From CAKZSU01 sp044223895 (GTDB lineage Bacteria > Patescibacteriota > Microgenomatia > UBA10105 > UBA927), in assembly GCA_044223895.1 (NCBI GenBank), contig JBGALL010000024.1:1-23371 (forward strand): a stretch of 23,371 nucleotides of DNA, written 5' to 3'. Of this stretch, positions 5,374-13,804 are shown piece after piece; the first letter of the stretch is position 1; the number at the start of each line of letters is the position of its first letter. The notes below the pieces were generated by a model. The model saw nothing but the letters and a program-made list of their open reading frames with translations. It was not told the origin of the DNA and made no database searches. The translations under genes were made by a program, and so were the position numbers.

Positions 5374-7731
5374 ATGAAGCTTCCTGGCTTCCCTTCATTC
5401 ATTGGTAAACGGACCAACCATCCAGAAGTATTCCTTTCTTTACTTCTGTATCCAGATGCGGTTGAAGCAGCTATCTGGGAGCTTAGTGCTCACGGCAAAC
5501 CCAACGTTTTAGGTGCTGTAACTCAAGATATTGTCCATGACTCCTGGCAAGAACGACGAGCTGCTGCAGATAAATGTATCACCACCCTTGAAGATATCGC
5601 TCAAACAACAAATTTACAAAAGGTTATCTTAGGATTTCCAGCACCCTATCTGACAAAAGACGGAGACATTATTAAAGACATTCGTCCCAGCGTAAAAAAA
5701 CTAACCCATGAACTTGGACTTGTGCCGATTGGATTTGTGTCTGTATATCAGGCAATTATTCATAAGTACAAAAAACAAGAAGGAGTCCCCCCGAGTTTAA
5801 TTCTCCTTGGTTTTACTGCTGGTTCAATAAGTGTTTCACTCTATCGAGTAGGAAATTTTGCTGGTCAAATTACTATTCCTAAAGAGGGAAGTATAGCTGA
5901 GCATTTAGAGGATGCTTTTGCTCAATTTTCAAGCTCAACAGTATTGCCATCTCGAATTCTCTTGTATGGTACAAAGCCAGCAATCTTAGAACAGGCAAAA
6001 AGAGAATTGTTGAAACATCACTGGACAGCGCGATCTAACTTTATCCATTTCCCTAAAGTTGAAGTCTTACAAGGTGATGGTGCAGCAATTGCTGTTTCCT
6101 ATGCCGGAGCTGGAGAACTAACAAATACCATTGATGATCAGGATGTAGTCGAAGAAACGGTTCCCGAAGAAGAAGGGGTAATTGATCTTCCTCAAGAAGA
6201 AATGCTAGTAGAAGAAGAATCTGTCAGAGTAGATGATGCAGAAGAAGTAGAAGAACAGGTTGAAGCAGAAATGGAACAAGAAGAATTGATAGAAGATGAA
6301 CTTGCTGAGGAAGAATCACGAGAATCAGATGAAGATTCAGAAATTATTGAAGAAGGAGCTAGTGAAAATGCTGAAGATATAGAGGAACACGCCAATGTTA
6401 TTCCCGTAGACCCTCAGACATTAGGTTTTCAATCGGGTGAGGAAGAAATGGAAGAGGAATCAGAACCCAAAACTTCTCGACATGGTCGAAAAATGAAGCT
6501 GCAGCTCCCTGCTCTGTTTGGAAATCTGAAAAAGAAATTTTTTAAAGGAAAATCATCTGCCAAACATCATCAAACAGAAGATGATGTGCCAGAATCCCAA
6601 AAAAGACCTTTAGGTTTTGCATTGTTGATTATTCCGCTGATTATTCTACTAGTAGCAGGGTATTATGTTATCGATACCTTTTTGCCTAAGGCGAAAGTTA
6701 CCATTACAACAATTCCAAAATCAATATCTGCTTCCGAAACAATCAATGTGGATACCAGCAGCACTTCGATAAGTGGAAATACTATTCCTGGGAAGAAAAA
6801 AGAACAATCAGCTACCGGAGAAAAATCTGTCCCAGCAACTGGAAAAAAGACAATAGGTGATGGAGCAAAAGGGAAAATAACTATTCTCAATAAATCTACC
6901 GTCCCTAAAACGTTTAAAAGAGGAACGATAGTATCCACAGGAGGTATAGATTTTACTTTAGATTCAGATATTTCCATCGCTTCAGCGAGCGAAACCTTTC
7001 AAGGTATTACTTATTCGAAAGAAGATGTTGCTGTTTCTGCAAAACAAATTGGAACAAAAGGGAATATTTCTGCAGGACATGATTTTTCGATTAATGGTGT
7101 TTCCTCCACAGTGGCTTCTGGAAGAAATGATCAAGCTTTTACCGGAGGCACGAGTAAGGATGTTACAGTGGTTGCTCGTGCTGATCAGGAAGAGATCATC
7201 AAAGAATTAACAACTGAGCTTACAGCCCAGGCAAAACAAGGATTCGAAAGTACAGGCGAAGAATTATTAATTCCAGAAACTATAAAGACATCAGTTACAG
7301 AAAAGGTATTCTCAGCAGAGATAGGACAAGAAGCCAAAGATGTGAATGGAAAAGTAACGATTACTATTACAGGCACAGGGTATAGCACTTCCGATATAAC
7401 TTCATTATTAAAGGATAAAGTTAAGAGTCAAGTTTCTTCTGGCTATATGTTATCCAGTGATATACCTAAAGTTGAAACAGGAACTCCAACAGTTCAAAAA
7501 AACGGAACAATCTCTCTTTCAGCAACTATAACTGCTACTTCTATCCCTGATTTGAATCTACCTACTTTGGCGAATCAAATAGCCGGTAAAAGTTCTGCTG
7601 AAGCCAAGCAAAGCATTACGGCGCTTCCTGGTATTGGAAATGTAGAGTTTTCAATCTCTTCAATGTTTCACAAAGACAGGCTGCCGAAACGGTTACAGAA
7701 TATTACACTTCTAGTCTCCAACGGACAATAA
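5374..7731 (+). CDS. Membrane protein: degenerate PilM/FtsA-like domain fused to exported baseplate-J-like region
   Basis: The product has 785 residues. Residues 1-250 have the strand pattern of the PilM/FtsA actin-like fold (SLLLYPDAVEAAIWEL, LILLGFTAGSISVSLYRVG, GDGAAIAVSYAGAGEL), but the Asp-Gly phosphate motifs are not recognisable. Residues 252-362 are extremely acidic and low in complexity, followed by a basic stretch to about 405. A membrane helix at about 413-433 (FALLIIPLIILLVAGYYVI) is followed by a long exported region. That region contains GAKGKITILNKSTVPKTFKR and a GTIVSTGGIDFTLD-type strand series, the pattern annotated as 'baseplate J-like' in CPR membrane proteins. The topology is cytosolic N terminus and outside C terminus. 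It probably links the inside of the cell to an envelope structure such as a pilus or the division apparatus. The sortase gene follows after 3 bases. Confidence 0.7.
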   Translation: MKLPGFPSFIGKRTNHPEVFLSLLLYPDAVEAAIWELSAHGKPNVLGAVTQDIVHDSWQERRAAADKCITTLEDIAQTTNLQKVILGFPAPYLTKDGDIIKDIRPSVKKLTHELGLVPIGFVSVYQAIIHKYKKQEGVPPSLILLGFTAGSISVSLYRVGNFAGQITIPKEGSIAEHLEDAFAQFSSSTVLPSRILLYGTKPAILEQAKRELLKHHWTARSNFIHFPKVEVLQGDGAAIAVSYAGAGELTNTIDDQDVVEETVPEEEGVIDLPQEEMLVEEESVRVDDAEEVEEQVEAEMEQEELIEDELAEEESRESDEDSEIIEEGASENAEDIEEHANVIPVDPQTLGFQSGEEEMEEESEPKTSRHGRKMKLQLPALFGNLKKKFFKGKSSAKHHQTEDDVPESQKRPLGFALLIIPLIILLVAGYYVIDTFLPKAKVTITTIPKSISASETINVDTSSTSISGNTIPGKKKEQSATGEKSVPATGKKTIGDGAKGKITILNKSTVPKTFKRGTIVSTGGIDFTLDSDISIASASETFQGITYSKEDVAVSAKQIGTKGNISAGHDFSINGVSSTVASGRNDQAFTGGTSKDVTVVARADQEEIIKELTTELTAQAKQGFESTGEELLIPETIKTSVTEKVFSAEIGQEAKDVNGKVTITITGTGYSTSDITSLLKDKVKSQVSSGYMLSSDIPKVETGTPTVQKNGTISLSATITATSIPDLNLPTLANQIAGKSSAEAKQSITALPGIGNVEFSISSMFHKDRLPKRLQNITLLVSNGQ

Positions 7732-7734
7732 ACC

Positions 7735-8445
7735 ATGTCAGTATATAAATATGTTAAATATCATCATACGTCTCCCATGCGGAGATCAATTATCTTGTCA
7801 TTTATCTTCATGGGGTTTGGTGGAAGCATATTACTGTGGGCAATCTGGCCAATTTTGACATTCCATTTCTTTACTGCATCGATTTTGGCTTCAATAATCT
7901 CTCCTTTGGGTTCTCCTGGAAAGTCATCATCGACCTTGGTGTATGCGCAAAGTTCTGGAACTTCAACTCAAGATTATACCAATGCCAATATGTGGTTTCC
8001 TCTCAAACCTCAAAAAAAAATTCAATCTCGGGTCACGGCGTATACGCTAACCATTCCTAAACTTCATATCCAAAAAGCAATGGTGATTATCGGTGGCGAG
8101 GATTTGAATCATGCACTCGTTCATTATGGTGGTACTGCTTTTCCGGGAGAAAACGGGAATGCCGCTATTTTTGGACATTCTGTCCTTCCGCAATTTTTTA
8201 ACCCGACTAACTACAAAACTATTTTTTCTACTCTTCCCACTTTACTTATCGGGGATGATATTTTTTTAAATTATGATAGTGTTACGTATAAATATAAAGT
8301 AGAAAGTCTTACCGTTAGAAATCCTGAGGATTTATCAATGTTAGAGCAGCAATATGATGATTCTTATATTACCCTAGTAACCTGTGTTCCCCCTGGTACA
8401 TATTGGCAACGACTCCATGTCCGGGCCCGGCTTGTACGAATTTGA
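7735..8445 (+). CDS. Sortase
   Basis: This is a 236-residue membrane-anchored transpeptidase that would join exported proteins carrying a sorting signal to the cell surface or to one another. A basic N terminus and a membrane helix (about 18-58, broken by glycines) lead into a Ser/Thr-rich linker. The sortase barrel starts near 100 (YTLTIPKLHIQKAMVII). The catalytic triad is visible: His148 in IFGHS, Cys217 in TLVTCVPPG, and Arg226 in WQRLHVRARL. The TC-x-PPGT signature fits the class D/E side of the family. It lies 3 bases after the large exported protein, which makes that protein or an envelope partner a possible substrate. No LPXTG-type motif is visible in the complete proteins of this window. 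The stop codon TGA overlaps the mltG promoter. Confidence 0.92.
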   Translation: MSVYKYVKYHHTSPMRRSIILSFIFMGFGGSILLWAIWPILTFHFFTASILASIISPLGSPGKSSSTLVYAQSSGTSTQDYTNANMWFPLKPQKKIQSRVTAYTLTIPKLHIQKAMVIIGGEDLNHALVHYGGTAFPGENGNAAIFGHSVLPQFFNPTNYKTIFSTLPTLLIGDDIFLNYDSVTYKYKVESLTVRNPEDLSMLEQQYDDSYITLVTCVPPGTYWQRLHVRARLVRI

Positions 8446-8451
8446 TATACT
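8443..8451 (+). promoter_or_regulatory. Extended -10 promoter for mltG
   Basis: TGATATACT starts inside the sortase stop codon. It ends 11 bases before the mltG ATG at 8463, giving a predicted leader of about 4-5 bases. The same 9-mer occurs at 20903-20911 ahead of the 2TM gene. No clear -35 box is present. Confidence 0.5.
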
Positions 8452-8462
8452 ATCGATAGAGT

Positions 8463-9446
8463 ATGAAGAAACGAAAGATTTCTTGGCCCATGAGAGTGTT
8501 CATTTTATTTGTGGTAATTGTCTTGACCTGCATAGTGGGGTTTTTGTGGTGGATGGATGGTACCTCTCCAGTGGATACTTCTGAACAGGCGTCTGTTACC
8601 TTCACTGTAAATAGAGGAGAGTCTATCCGGACAATTGCGGGCAGACTAGCATCAGAACGACTCATCAGAAGTAGGACAGTTTTCTTTCTTGTAGTAAAAA
8701 TGAAAGGAATTGATAATTCAATTCAGGCTGGCGATTTTCAACTCAACCGTTCTATGAATGCAGAAGGAATTGCTGATGCTCTTACGCACGGTGCTGTAGA
8801 TATATGGGTAACCACCTTAGAAGGGTGGAGAAATGAAGAAATAGGAGCCAAATTATCAGCTGAACTTAAGATCCCTGAACAAGAATTTATAGCTGAAGCC
8901 CAAGAGGGCTATATGTTTCCTGATACGTACTTACTCCCGAAAAACGCTTCGGCCTCAGCAGTCGTGGCTATATTTAGAGCCAATTTTGATAAGCGGGTAA
9001 CCCAAGAGTTGAGAAATGCCGCAGCCACTGAAGGACTGAATCTTGATCAAATGGTTACCTTAGCATCTATAGTAGAGAGAGAGGGAAGAACTTCAGAAGA
9101 TAGAGCCGTTATTGCAGGTATTTTGATGAATAGACTGGCAAAGAAAATGCCACTTGATGTTGATGCAAGTCTTCAATATATCGCGGGATATAGTCTTGCA
9201 GAAAAATCTTGGTGGAAAAAAGCCTTAACTGATGCAGATAAGAAAATTGATTCACCCTATAACACTTATAAAAACGTAGGGTTACCACCCGGGCCTATTG
9301 CAAACCCAGGGTTATCTTCTGTAACAGCTGTTGCGTATCCTAAAAAATCTGATTATATTTTTTATCTCCATGACCCTCAGGGAGGAATCCATTACGGAAA
9401 AACGCTAGAAGAACATGAAGCCAATATTAGAAAGTATCTACAATAA
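8463..9446 (+). CDS. mltG: Endolytic murein transglycosylase MltG (YceG family)
   Basis: The product has 327 residues. MltG cleaves nascent glycan strands inside the chain and is thought to set where peptidoglycan synthesis ends. The protein starts with a basic tail and one membrane helix at about 11-31 (VFILFVVIVLTCIVGFLWWM). A LysM-like subdomain follows (FTVNRGESIRTIAGRLA, about 47-110). The catalytic YceG domain has MFPDTYLLP (151-159), TLASIVEREGR (199-209) with the expected catalytic Glu205, and ILMNRL. The closing SPYNTYKNVGLPPGPIANPG (264-283) is highly conserved in the family. The length is normal. The stop overlaps the next start (TAATG at 9444-9448), so the nuclease gene downstream is probably coupled to it. 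Confidence 0.96.
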   Translation: MKKRKISWPMRVFILFVVIVLTCIVGFLWWMDGTSPVDTSEQASVTFTVNRGESIRTIAGRLASERLIRSRTVFFLVVKMKGIDNSIQAGDFQLNRSMNAEGIADALTHGAVDIWVTTLEGWRNEEIGAKLSAELKIPEQEFIAEAQEGYMFPDTYLLPKNASASAVVAIFRANFDKRVTQELRNAAATEGLNLDQMVTLASIVEREGRTSEDRAVIAGILMNRLAKKMPLDVDASLQYIAGYSLAEKSWWKKALTDADKKIDSPYNTYKNVGLPPGPIANPGLSSVTAVAYPKKSDYIFYLHDPQGGIHYGKTLEEHEANIRKYLQ

Positions 9447-10279
9447 TGGCAAAAGATAAATATACAGCAATATGGGTTTCTCACTCCTCAATGAGTGATT
9501 ATTTGAAATGTCCTCGATTGTATTACCTCCGTAATATGTATCGTGATCCTAAGACAAATAGGAAAGCGAGTATAATCCAGCCACCGTTAGCCTTAGGACA
9601 GGTTGTTCACGATACCATAGATACCTTATCAAGATTGCCTCAAGAAGATCGTTTTAAAGAATCGTTGCTAGATACATATTTCCTACGCTGGAAAGGGATC
9701 CATGGTAAGTCAGGCGGTTTTAAAAACGATGAAGAGGAAGAGAAATTTAAACTCAAAGGTCAGGCCATGATCGAACGGGTGATCAAATACCCCGGACCAT
9801 TAGCTAATAAGGCTATCAAAATTCGTCAGGATTTGCCGTATTATTGGTTATCAGAAGAAGATAATATTATCCTTTGTGGAAAAATAGACTGGCTTGAATA
9901 CATAGAGGATTCAGATTCAGTTCATATCATTGATTTCAAAACAGGAAAATATGATGAAGACCCTGATTCTTTGCAGCTACCCATTTATTACTTGATTGTA
10001 AAACACTGTCAAAATAGAACGATTTCCAAAGCAAGCTATTGGTATATAGACAGGGATAGCTTTCCATTAGAGGTAGAGTTGCCAGAAGAAGAATCTTCAG
10101 TAAAACGAATCATGGAAGTGGCGAAAAAGATCGCCTTAGCTAGAAAATTGGAACATTTCCCTTGTAAATCCAAAGAAGGATGTCGTTTTTGTAAACCCTA
10201 CGAAGCCGTTATTCAGGGAAAAGCAGAACACGTGGGGATAAACGACTATGGGCAAGATTTATACATCCTTCCCGAGTAA
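9446..10279 (+). CDS. PD-(D/E)XK family nuclease with probable Fe-S cluster (RecB/AddB/Cas4-like)
   Basis: This 277-residue protein belongs to the RecB-like PD-(D/E)XK superfamily. Visible core residues are His55 (GQVVHDTID), Asp148 (CGKIDWLEY), Asp163 and Lys165 (IIDFKTGKYD), and Gln177 with Tyr181 (LQLPIYYL). Four cysteines, Cys22 (YLKCPRLYY) and Cys240, Cys246 and Cys249 (FPCKSKEGCRFC), have the split 1+3 spacing that holds a 4Fe-4S cluster in AddB and Cas4 enzymes. It should cut or resect DNA ends. No helicase partner, cas gene or CRISPR array lies in the window, so a CRISPR role is not supported. It is translationally coupled to mltG by a one-base overlap, which is an odd pairing of wall and DNA functions and may be no more than gene packing. 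Confidence 0.88.
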   Translation: MAKDKYTAIWVSHSSMSDYLKCPRLYYLRNMYRDPKTNRKASIIQPPLALGQVVHDTIDTLSRLPQEDRFKESLLDTYFLRWKGIHGKSGGFKNDEEEEKFKLKGQAMIERVIKYPGPLANKAIKIRQDLPYYWLSEEDNIILCGKIDWLEYIEDSDSVHIIDFKTGKYDEDPDSLQLPIYYLIVKHCQNRTISKASYWYIDRDSFPLEVELPEEESSVKRIMEVAKKIALARKLEHFPCKSKEGCRFCKPYEAVIQGKAEHVGINDYGQDLYILPE

Positions 10280-10288
10280 TTTACCCCA

Positions 10289-10316
10289 TTGACCCTGAGG
10301 GAAAAACAGGTATAAT
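10289..10316 (+). promoter_or_regulatory. Strong sigma-70-type promoter of rpoBC
   Basis: TTGACC (10289-10294), a 16-base spacer and a perfect TATAAT (10311-10316). This is the best -35/-10 pair in the window. Transcription would start near 10322-10324, directly before a terminator-like hairpin. Confidence 0.82.
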
Positions 10317-10328
10317 TAAGAGATCTCG

Positions 10329-10362
10329 AAAGAGGCGAACGTTCATTGTTCGCTCTTTTTTT
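10329..10362 (+). terminator. Terminator-like hairpin in the rpoB leader
   Basis: A stem pairs 10335-10340 (GCGAAC) with 10348-10353 (GTTCGC) and continues as 10329-10333 with 10354-10358, with G10334 bulged. The loop is 7 bases (10341-10347) and seven T residues follow (10356-10362). It begins only about 7 bases after the predicted transcription start. It can stop readthrough from the nuclease gene, attenuate rpoBC itself, or act as a 5' stabilising hairpin. Confidence 0.75.
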
Positions 10363-10408
10363 GTTGGATTTTTTACAAACTGTACTCATTTAAAAAAAGG
10401 ACAAAAGA

Positions 10409-13400
10409 ATGGCATATACACAACCTTCAACAACTCGTGAATTCTGGGGAAAAAATTATGAAGACTTACCACAATTAGACTTAACATTAGTACAAAGAGA
10501 ATCATATCAATGGTTTTTAGAACACGGAATCCGCGAATTGTTGGCAGAAGTGTCTCCTGTTGTTGACTTCACTGGTAAAAATTGGGAACTATCATTTGGT
10601 GATTATTTCTTTGGAAAACCACGCTTAACTCCACAAATTGCTCTTGATAAGGGATTGACCTTTGATATGCCGCTCAAGACTACAGCAACATTGGTAAACA
10701 AACAAACAAATCAGAGAGTACAACAAGAAGTATTTCTTGGTGATATTCCTGCAATGACGGCGAATGGCACTTTCATTATCAACGGTATTGAACGCTGTGT
10801 TGTTAACCAACTCGTTCGTTCTCCAGGTATTTATTTTACTGGAGCTGTTGATTCTTCTACTGGACGAACATTATATAGTGCAGAAATTCGACCTATGCAT
10901 GGTAGTTGGCTAGAATTCATTATTACTCGAAATAATGTTTTGATGGTTCGTATTGATCGACGACGAAAATTCGTAGCTACGACGTTCCTTCGAGCTATTG
11001 GATACTCATCAAATGAAGAAATAGCTGCATTATTCGGTGATATTGATCCAAATAGAACCTTCTTAGAAGCAACCTTTGCAAAAGATCCTACCAGTAATAC
11101 CAATGAAGCTGTTTTGGAACTTTATCGCAAACTCCGACCTGGAGAACCTATTGTGTTAGAAAACGCTCAAGAATTACTCAACACCAGTTTCTTTGATATC
11201 CGACGTTATAGTTTAGAACGAGTCGGTCGATATAAGATGAACAAAAAGTTGAATATCGATGTAGAAAATAAAAAAGAAAACTGGGTATTAACCAAAGACG
11301 ATATTATTGGAAGTATTCGTTATCTCATCAATCTTGCTGCCGGTAAGGGTGATGTCGATGATATTGATCATTTGGGTAATCGTCGTGTTCGCCGCGTCGG
11401 TGAACTCGTTGCGACCAACGCCTTCCGTGTAGGACTTCTTCGATTAGAACGATCAATTCGAGAAAAAATGAGTCTTGCGGGAGCCAACGCTTTGGAACTT
11501 ACTCCATCACAACTGGTAAATGCACGACCTATTATCGCTTCCATAAACGACTTTTTCCGAACCAGTCAGTTATCTACCATTCTTGACCAAACTAATCCTT
11601 TGGCAGAAGTTGATAATTTGCGTCGTTTAACAGTTATGGGTGTGGGAGGTATTTCTCGAGAAAGAGCATCCTTCTCTATCCGTGATATTAACGCATCACA
11701 ATATGGTCGTATTGACCCTGTACGAAGTCCTGAAGGACCTAACATTGGTCTCGTTACCTATATGGCAATGTACAGTAGAGTAAACGAATACGGATTCTTA
11801 GAAAGTCCTTACAGAAGAGTTGTTAAAGAAGAAAAAGGCGATACTGTTAAGATGCAGGTTACTAACGAGGTTGAATATTTAGCTGCTGACGATGAACAAT
11901 ATCATCGCATTACCCATGCAGAAGTTCCTATTGATGAAAAAGGTTATATTAGTAGTGAGCGTGTTCCTGTTCGTTATAAGGGTGAGTTCTTAGAAGGTGA
12001 TGCTTCAAGTGTTGAATATATTGATTTAGTTCCTCGACAAATAGTTGGTGGACCTGCATCACTTATTCCATTCTTAGCTCATGACGAAGCTAACCGTGCT
12101 CTCATGGGTACTCACATGCAATGTCAGGCTGTTCCTTTGGTTCGTCCAAATGCTCCTATTGTCGGTACTGGTATGGAAGGTGCAATATCATCTTCTATGG
12201 GAAGGGTTATTGCAGCCCCAACAGAAGGGACTGTTATCTATGCAGATGCATCTCATGTTTTATTTGAAGATAAAAATGGTGAACGAACTAATTACGTTGT
12301 AGAAAAATACAAACGAACAGCACAATCAACCAGTTACAATCAACGTGTTTTGGTTGCAACCGGCGATAAAGTCAAAAGAGGTACCGTTTTAATCGATGGT
12401 CCTTCCAGTGAAGATGGAGAATTGGCTTTGGGTTCAAACATGGTTATTGCTTATATGAGTTTTGACGGATTAGGTTATGAAGACGCTATTGTTGTCTCAG
12501 ATAGATTAGTAAAGGAAGACGTTTTAACCTCTATTACTATTGAAGAACACGAAGCTGCTGTCGTCGATACGAAACTTGGTCCTGAAGAAACAACTCGTGA
12601 TATTCCAAACGTTGGAGAGGATGCACTTAGAAATCTTGATAAAGATGGTATTATCGTAGTAGGAGCCGAAGTTGGTCCAAACGATATCCTCGTTGGAAAA
12701 ATTGCTCCCAAAGGTGAAACTGAATTAACCGCTGAAGAACGACTTCTTCGAGCAATCTTTGGAGAAAAAGCCCGAGAAGTTCGTGATACCAGTTTGCGTA
12801 TGCCACATGGTGAGCGCGGAATAGTCGTTGATGTAAAGATCCTTGATAAAGAACAAGGTGATGAATTAGAACCAGGAACCAATCGAAAGATTATTGTTAA
12901 AATTGCTCAAATCCGTAAAGTTGTCGTTGGCGATAAGCTCGCCGGACGTCATGGAAACAAAGGTGTTATCTCAAAGATTATGCCACAGGCAGATATGCCA
13001 TATCTTTCTGACGGAACAACGGTAGACGTTATTATTTCACCACTGTCAGTATTGTCTCGTATGAATTTGGGACAATTGATGGAAGCTCATCTTGGATTAG
13101 CTGCACGAAAATTAGGTAAAAAAGTTGGTCTTCCTGTTTTTGAAAAAGTCAGTGAAGATCGAACAGTAAAAATGCTTGAAGATGCAGACCTTCCTGTATC
13201 AGGGAAAAGTATCCTGTATGATGGAAGAACTGGCGAAGCATTCTCAGAACCAGTTGTGGTAGGACTTGGATATATTTTGAAGTTGATCCACATGGTTGAA
13301 GATAAGACCCATGCTCGTTCAACTGGACCATACTCACTCGTTACTCAACAACCATTGGGTGGAAAAGCTCAAATGGGAGGACAACGCTTAGGAGAGATGG

Positions 13401-13795
13401 AGGTTTGGGCACTCGAAGCACATCGTGCAGCTCATATCTTGCAGGAAATGTTAACTATTAAGTCAGACGACGTCGTTGGTAGAGCAAAAGCCTTCGAAGC
13501 AATTGTTAAAGGCACACCAATTCCAGCGTCAACGGTTCCTGAATCATTCAAAGTTTTGGTTAAAGAACTTCAGGCATTGGGATTGAAAATTACTCCAACC
13601 GGAGTAGTCACAGCTCAACAAGGTCAACAACCTGTAGCAACCGCAACAGCAACACCGTTACCTGATGATCAGGTAGTAGGGGAAGAAGCTAAAGAATTAG
13701 CTGAAGCCAGTGGGGAAGAAACTGTTGAAGTTGAACCCGCTGACGAACCAAACGAAGATGAATTGAAAGAAATTGAAGAAGATAACGAAGAGTAA
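10409..13795 (+). CDS. rpoB: DNA-directed RNA polymerase subunit beta
   Basis: The product has 1128 residues, shorter than E. coli RpoB (1342) because the lineage-specific inserts are absent. Conserved blocks in order are NGTFIINGIERCVVNQLVRS (protrusion), the rifamycin region starting FFRTSQLSTILDQTNPLAEV, DPVRSPEGPNIGLVTYMA, and GYEDAIVVSDRLV. These are followed by GDKLAGRHGNKGVISKI with the active-site lysine and the C-terminal clamp GGKAQMGGQRLGEMEVWALE. The last 60 or so residues are an added Ala/Gln then Glu/Asp-rich tail (from about 1070) that is unlikely to be catalytic. RpoB forms half of the active-site cleft of RNA polymerase. A weak AAGGA ribosome binding site precedes the ATG. 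rpoC follows after 9 bases, as in nearly all bacteria. No rplJ or rplL gene lies upstream. Confidence 0.98.
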   Translation: MAYTQPSTTREFWGKNYEDLPQLDLTLVQRESYQWFLEHGIRELLAEVSPVVDFTGKNWELSFGDYFFGKPRLTPQIALDKGLTFDMPLKTTATLVNKQTNQRVQQEVFLGDIPAMTANGTFIINGIERCVVNQLVRSPGIYFTGAVDSSTGRTLYSAEIRPMHGSWLEFIITRNNVLMVRIDRRRKFVATTFLRAIGYSSNEEIAALFGDIDPNRTFLEATFAKDPTSNTNEAVLELYRKLRPGEPIVLENAQELLNTSFFDIRRYSLERVGRYKMNKKLNIDVENKKENWVLTKDDIIGSIRYLINLAAGKGDVDDIDHLGNRRVRRVGELVATNAFRVGLLRLERSIREKMSLAGANALELTPSQLVNARPIIASINDFFRTSQLSTILDQTNPLAEVDNLRRLTVMGVGGISRERASFSIRDINASQYGRIDPVRSPEGPNIGLVTYMAMYSRVNEYGFLESPYRRVVKEEKGDTVKMQVTNEVEYLAADDEQYHRITHAEVPIDEKGYISSERVPVRYKGEFLEGDASSVEYIDLVPRQIVGGPASLIPFLAHDEANRALMGTHMQCQAVPLVRPNAPIVGTGMEGAISSSMGRVIAAPTEGTVIYADASHVLFEDKNGERTNYVVEKYKRTAQSTSYNQRVLVATGDKVKRGTVLIDGPSSEDGELALGSNMVIAYMSFDGLGYEDAIVVSDRLVKEDVLTSITIEEHEAAVVDTKLGPEETTRDIPNVGEDALRNLDKDGIIVVGAEVGPNDILVGKIAPKGETELTAEERLLRAIFGEKAREVRDTSLRMPHGERGIVVDVKILDKEQGDELEPGTNRKIIVKIAQIRKVVVGDKLAGRHGNKGVISKIMPQADMPYLSDGTTVDVIISPLSVLSRMNLGQLMEAHLGLAARKLGKKVGLPVFEKVSEDRTVKMLEDADLPVSGKSILYDGRTGEAFSEPVVVGLGYILKLIHMVEDKTHARSTGPYSLVTQQPLGGKAQMGGQRLGEMEVWALEAHRAAHILQEMLTIKSDDVVGRAKAFEAIVKGTPIPASTVPESFKVLVKELQALGLKITPTGVVTAQQGQQPVATATATPLPDDQVVGEEAKELAEASGEETVEVEPADEPNEDELKEIEEDNEE

Positions 13796-13804
13796 AGGAG
13801 ATAT

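Noticed and set aside
6192..6395. Minus-strand Ser-rich open frame
   Set aside because: It is the antisense of the Glu-rich acidic stretch of the 5374 gene; its composition is a mirror of GAA/GAG codons.
6880..7731. Phage baseplate gene or prophage remnant
   Set aside because: The baseplate-J-like pattern is part of a membrane protein type usual in CPR genomes; no other phage genes are nearby.
9446..10279. CRISPR Cas4
   Set aside because: The fold fits, but there is no repeat array or other cas gene in the window.
12475..12882. Long minus-strand open frame inside rpoB
   Set aside because: It lies wholly within a strongly conserved part of rpoB, has no family signature and is rich in Ser/Pro as expected from antisense reading.
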